This document shows positions 63,590 to 64,000 of a stretch of 64,000 nt of DNA, one piece after another. Origin of the DNA: Acrocarpospora pleiomorpha (GTDB lineage Bacteria; Actinomycetota; Actinomycetes; Streptosporangiales; Streptosporangiaceae). The number at the start of each line of letters is the position of its first letter. Within the stretch, counting starts at the first letter, position 1. The notes beneath the pieces are model-generated. The model was not told where the DNA came from. It did no database searches and saw only the letters and a program-made list of their open reading frames with translations. The translations under genes and the position numbers were made by a program. Location: the NCBI RefSeq assembly GCF_009687885.1, contig NZ_BLAF01000048.1, positions 62,001 through 126,000 on the forward strand, given 5' to 3'.

Positions 63590-64000
63590 CAACGCTCACC
63601 GTGAATGAGGAAGTAATGGACGAAGTCAGGGCCGATCCTCTCCTGTCCGTTGAGAATTTCGCCGTGGAGTTCGCCACCGGGCATGGATGGTCACGCGTGG
63701 TGGACGATGTCAGTTTCTCGGTGCGGGCCGGGGAGACGATGGGGCTGGTGGGGGAGAGCGGCTCGGGCAAGAGCGTCACAGCGATGTCGATCATGCGGCT
63801 CATCCCCTCGCCGCCCGGGCGGATCGCCGCGGGGCGGATCCTGTTCGAGGGGCAGGACCTGCTCGCGCTGGACGAGCGGCAGATGCGCAAGGTGCGCGGC
63901 AACCACATCGCGATGATCTTCCAGGAGCCGCTCACCGCGCTGAACCCGGCCTTCACGATCGGCGACCAGCTCGTCGAGGCGATCCGCGCGCACCGCAAGG
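63586..64000 (+). CDS. ABC transporter ATP-binding protein, DppD/OppD type (runs off right edge)
   Basis: 138 residues are visible. Walker A is GLVGESGSGKSVTAMSI; RGNHIAMIFQEPLTALNPAFTIGDQLVEAIRAHR carries the Q-loop region typical of OppD. The ATG at 63586 overlaps the permease stop (ATGA); MDEVRAD at 63616 is an alternative start. Signature and Walker B motifs lie beyond the window. Confidence 0.92.
   Translation, partial: MTTLTVNEEVMDEVRADPLLSVENFAVEFATGHGWSRVVDDVSFSVRAGETMGLVGESGSGKSVTAMSIMRLIPSPPGRIAAGRILFEGQDLLALDERQMRKVRGNHIAMIFQEPLTALNPAFTIGDQLVEAIRAHRK

Overview
The window comes from the chromosome of a high-GC, filamentous-type actinomycete. The reasons are strong GC bias at third codon positions, frequent GTG starts, many 4-bp ATGA/GTGA gene overlaps, rare TTA leucine codons, a crotonyl-CoA reductase, an ECF sigma/DGPF pair, and FxSxx-type peptide-maturation genes. 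A member of the Streptosporangiales or a relative is plausible, but this is inference. No rRNA, tRNA, CRISPR array, insertion sequence or origin was seen.

Layout. 0-7.4 kb: left-edge class II amidotransferase, a P1B-type ATPase that lacks key catalytic residues, a DGPF protein with its ECF sigma factor, a DUF2071 protein and asparagine synthetase. 7.4-18.7 kb: a carbohydrate-uptake locus with an ABC transporter (binding protein and two permeases), a cytoplasmic GH3 glycosidase, a LacI regulator with matching operator-like sites in front of both divergent units, a WYL regulator/effector pair, and a large secreted GH3 enzyme behind its own palindromic operators. 18.7-26.6 kb: small stress and detoxification genes (VOC proteins, ArsR-SRPBCC-NTF2 operon, alpha/beta hydrolase, SDR and MarR). 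This stretch includes a mosaic scar (20.94-21.31 kb) built from copies of two neighbouring genes.

26.6-37.1 kb is the most unusual part. It holds an FxsB-like radical SAM/SPASM maturase, a divergent small precursor-like protein that ends in F-L-N-E-C plus a tail instead of FxSxx-COOH, a 1,281-residue ParA-like/NB-ARC/TPR protein (FxsT-like), and a protein with an internal duplication. Facing these is a translationally coupled operon of a membrane protein and two P-loop ATPases that I cannot assign to a described system.

37.5-47.5 kb: a LAL-type LuxR regulator with a hypervariable-looking repeat, then a chaperone operon dnaK-grpE-dnaJ-cbpM-clpB-thioredoxin, in which the grpE start lies inside a frameshifted tandem copy of the dnaK 3' end, then a DUF418 membrane protein. 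47.7-53.2 kb: a CHAT-protease/TPR protein, an acyltransferase, and a four-gene MerR-type metal-resistance operon with a 19-bp-spacer promoter. 53.3-60 kb: small secreted proteins, MarR, LuxR and ArsR regulators, an aldo/keto reductase, two pseudogenes (MFS exporter and malic enzyme) and crotonyl-CoA carboxylase/reductase. 60-64 kb: a peptide/opine-type ABC transporter operon running off the right edge.
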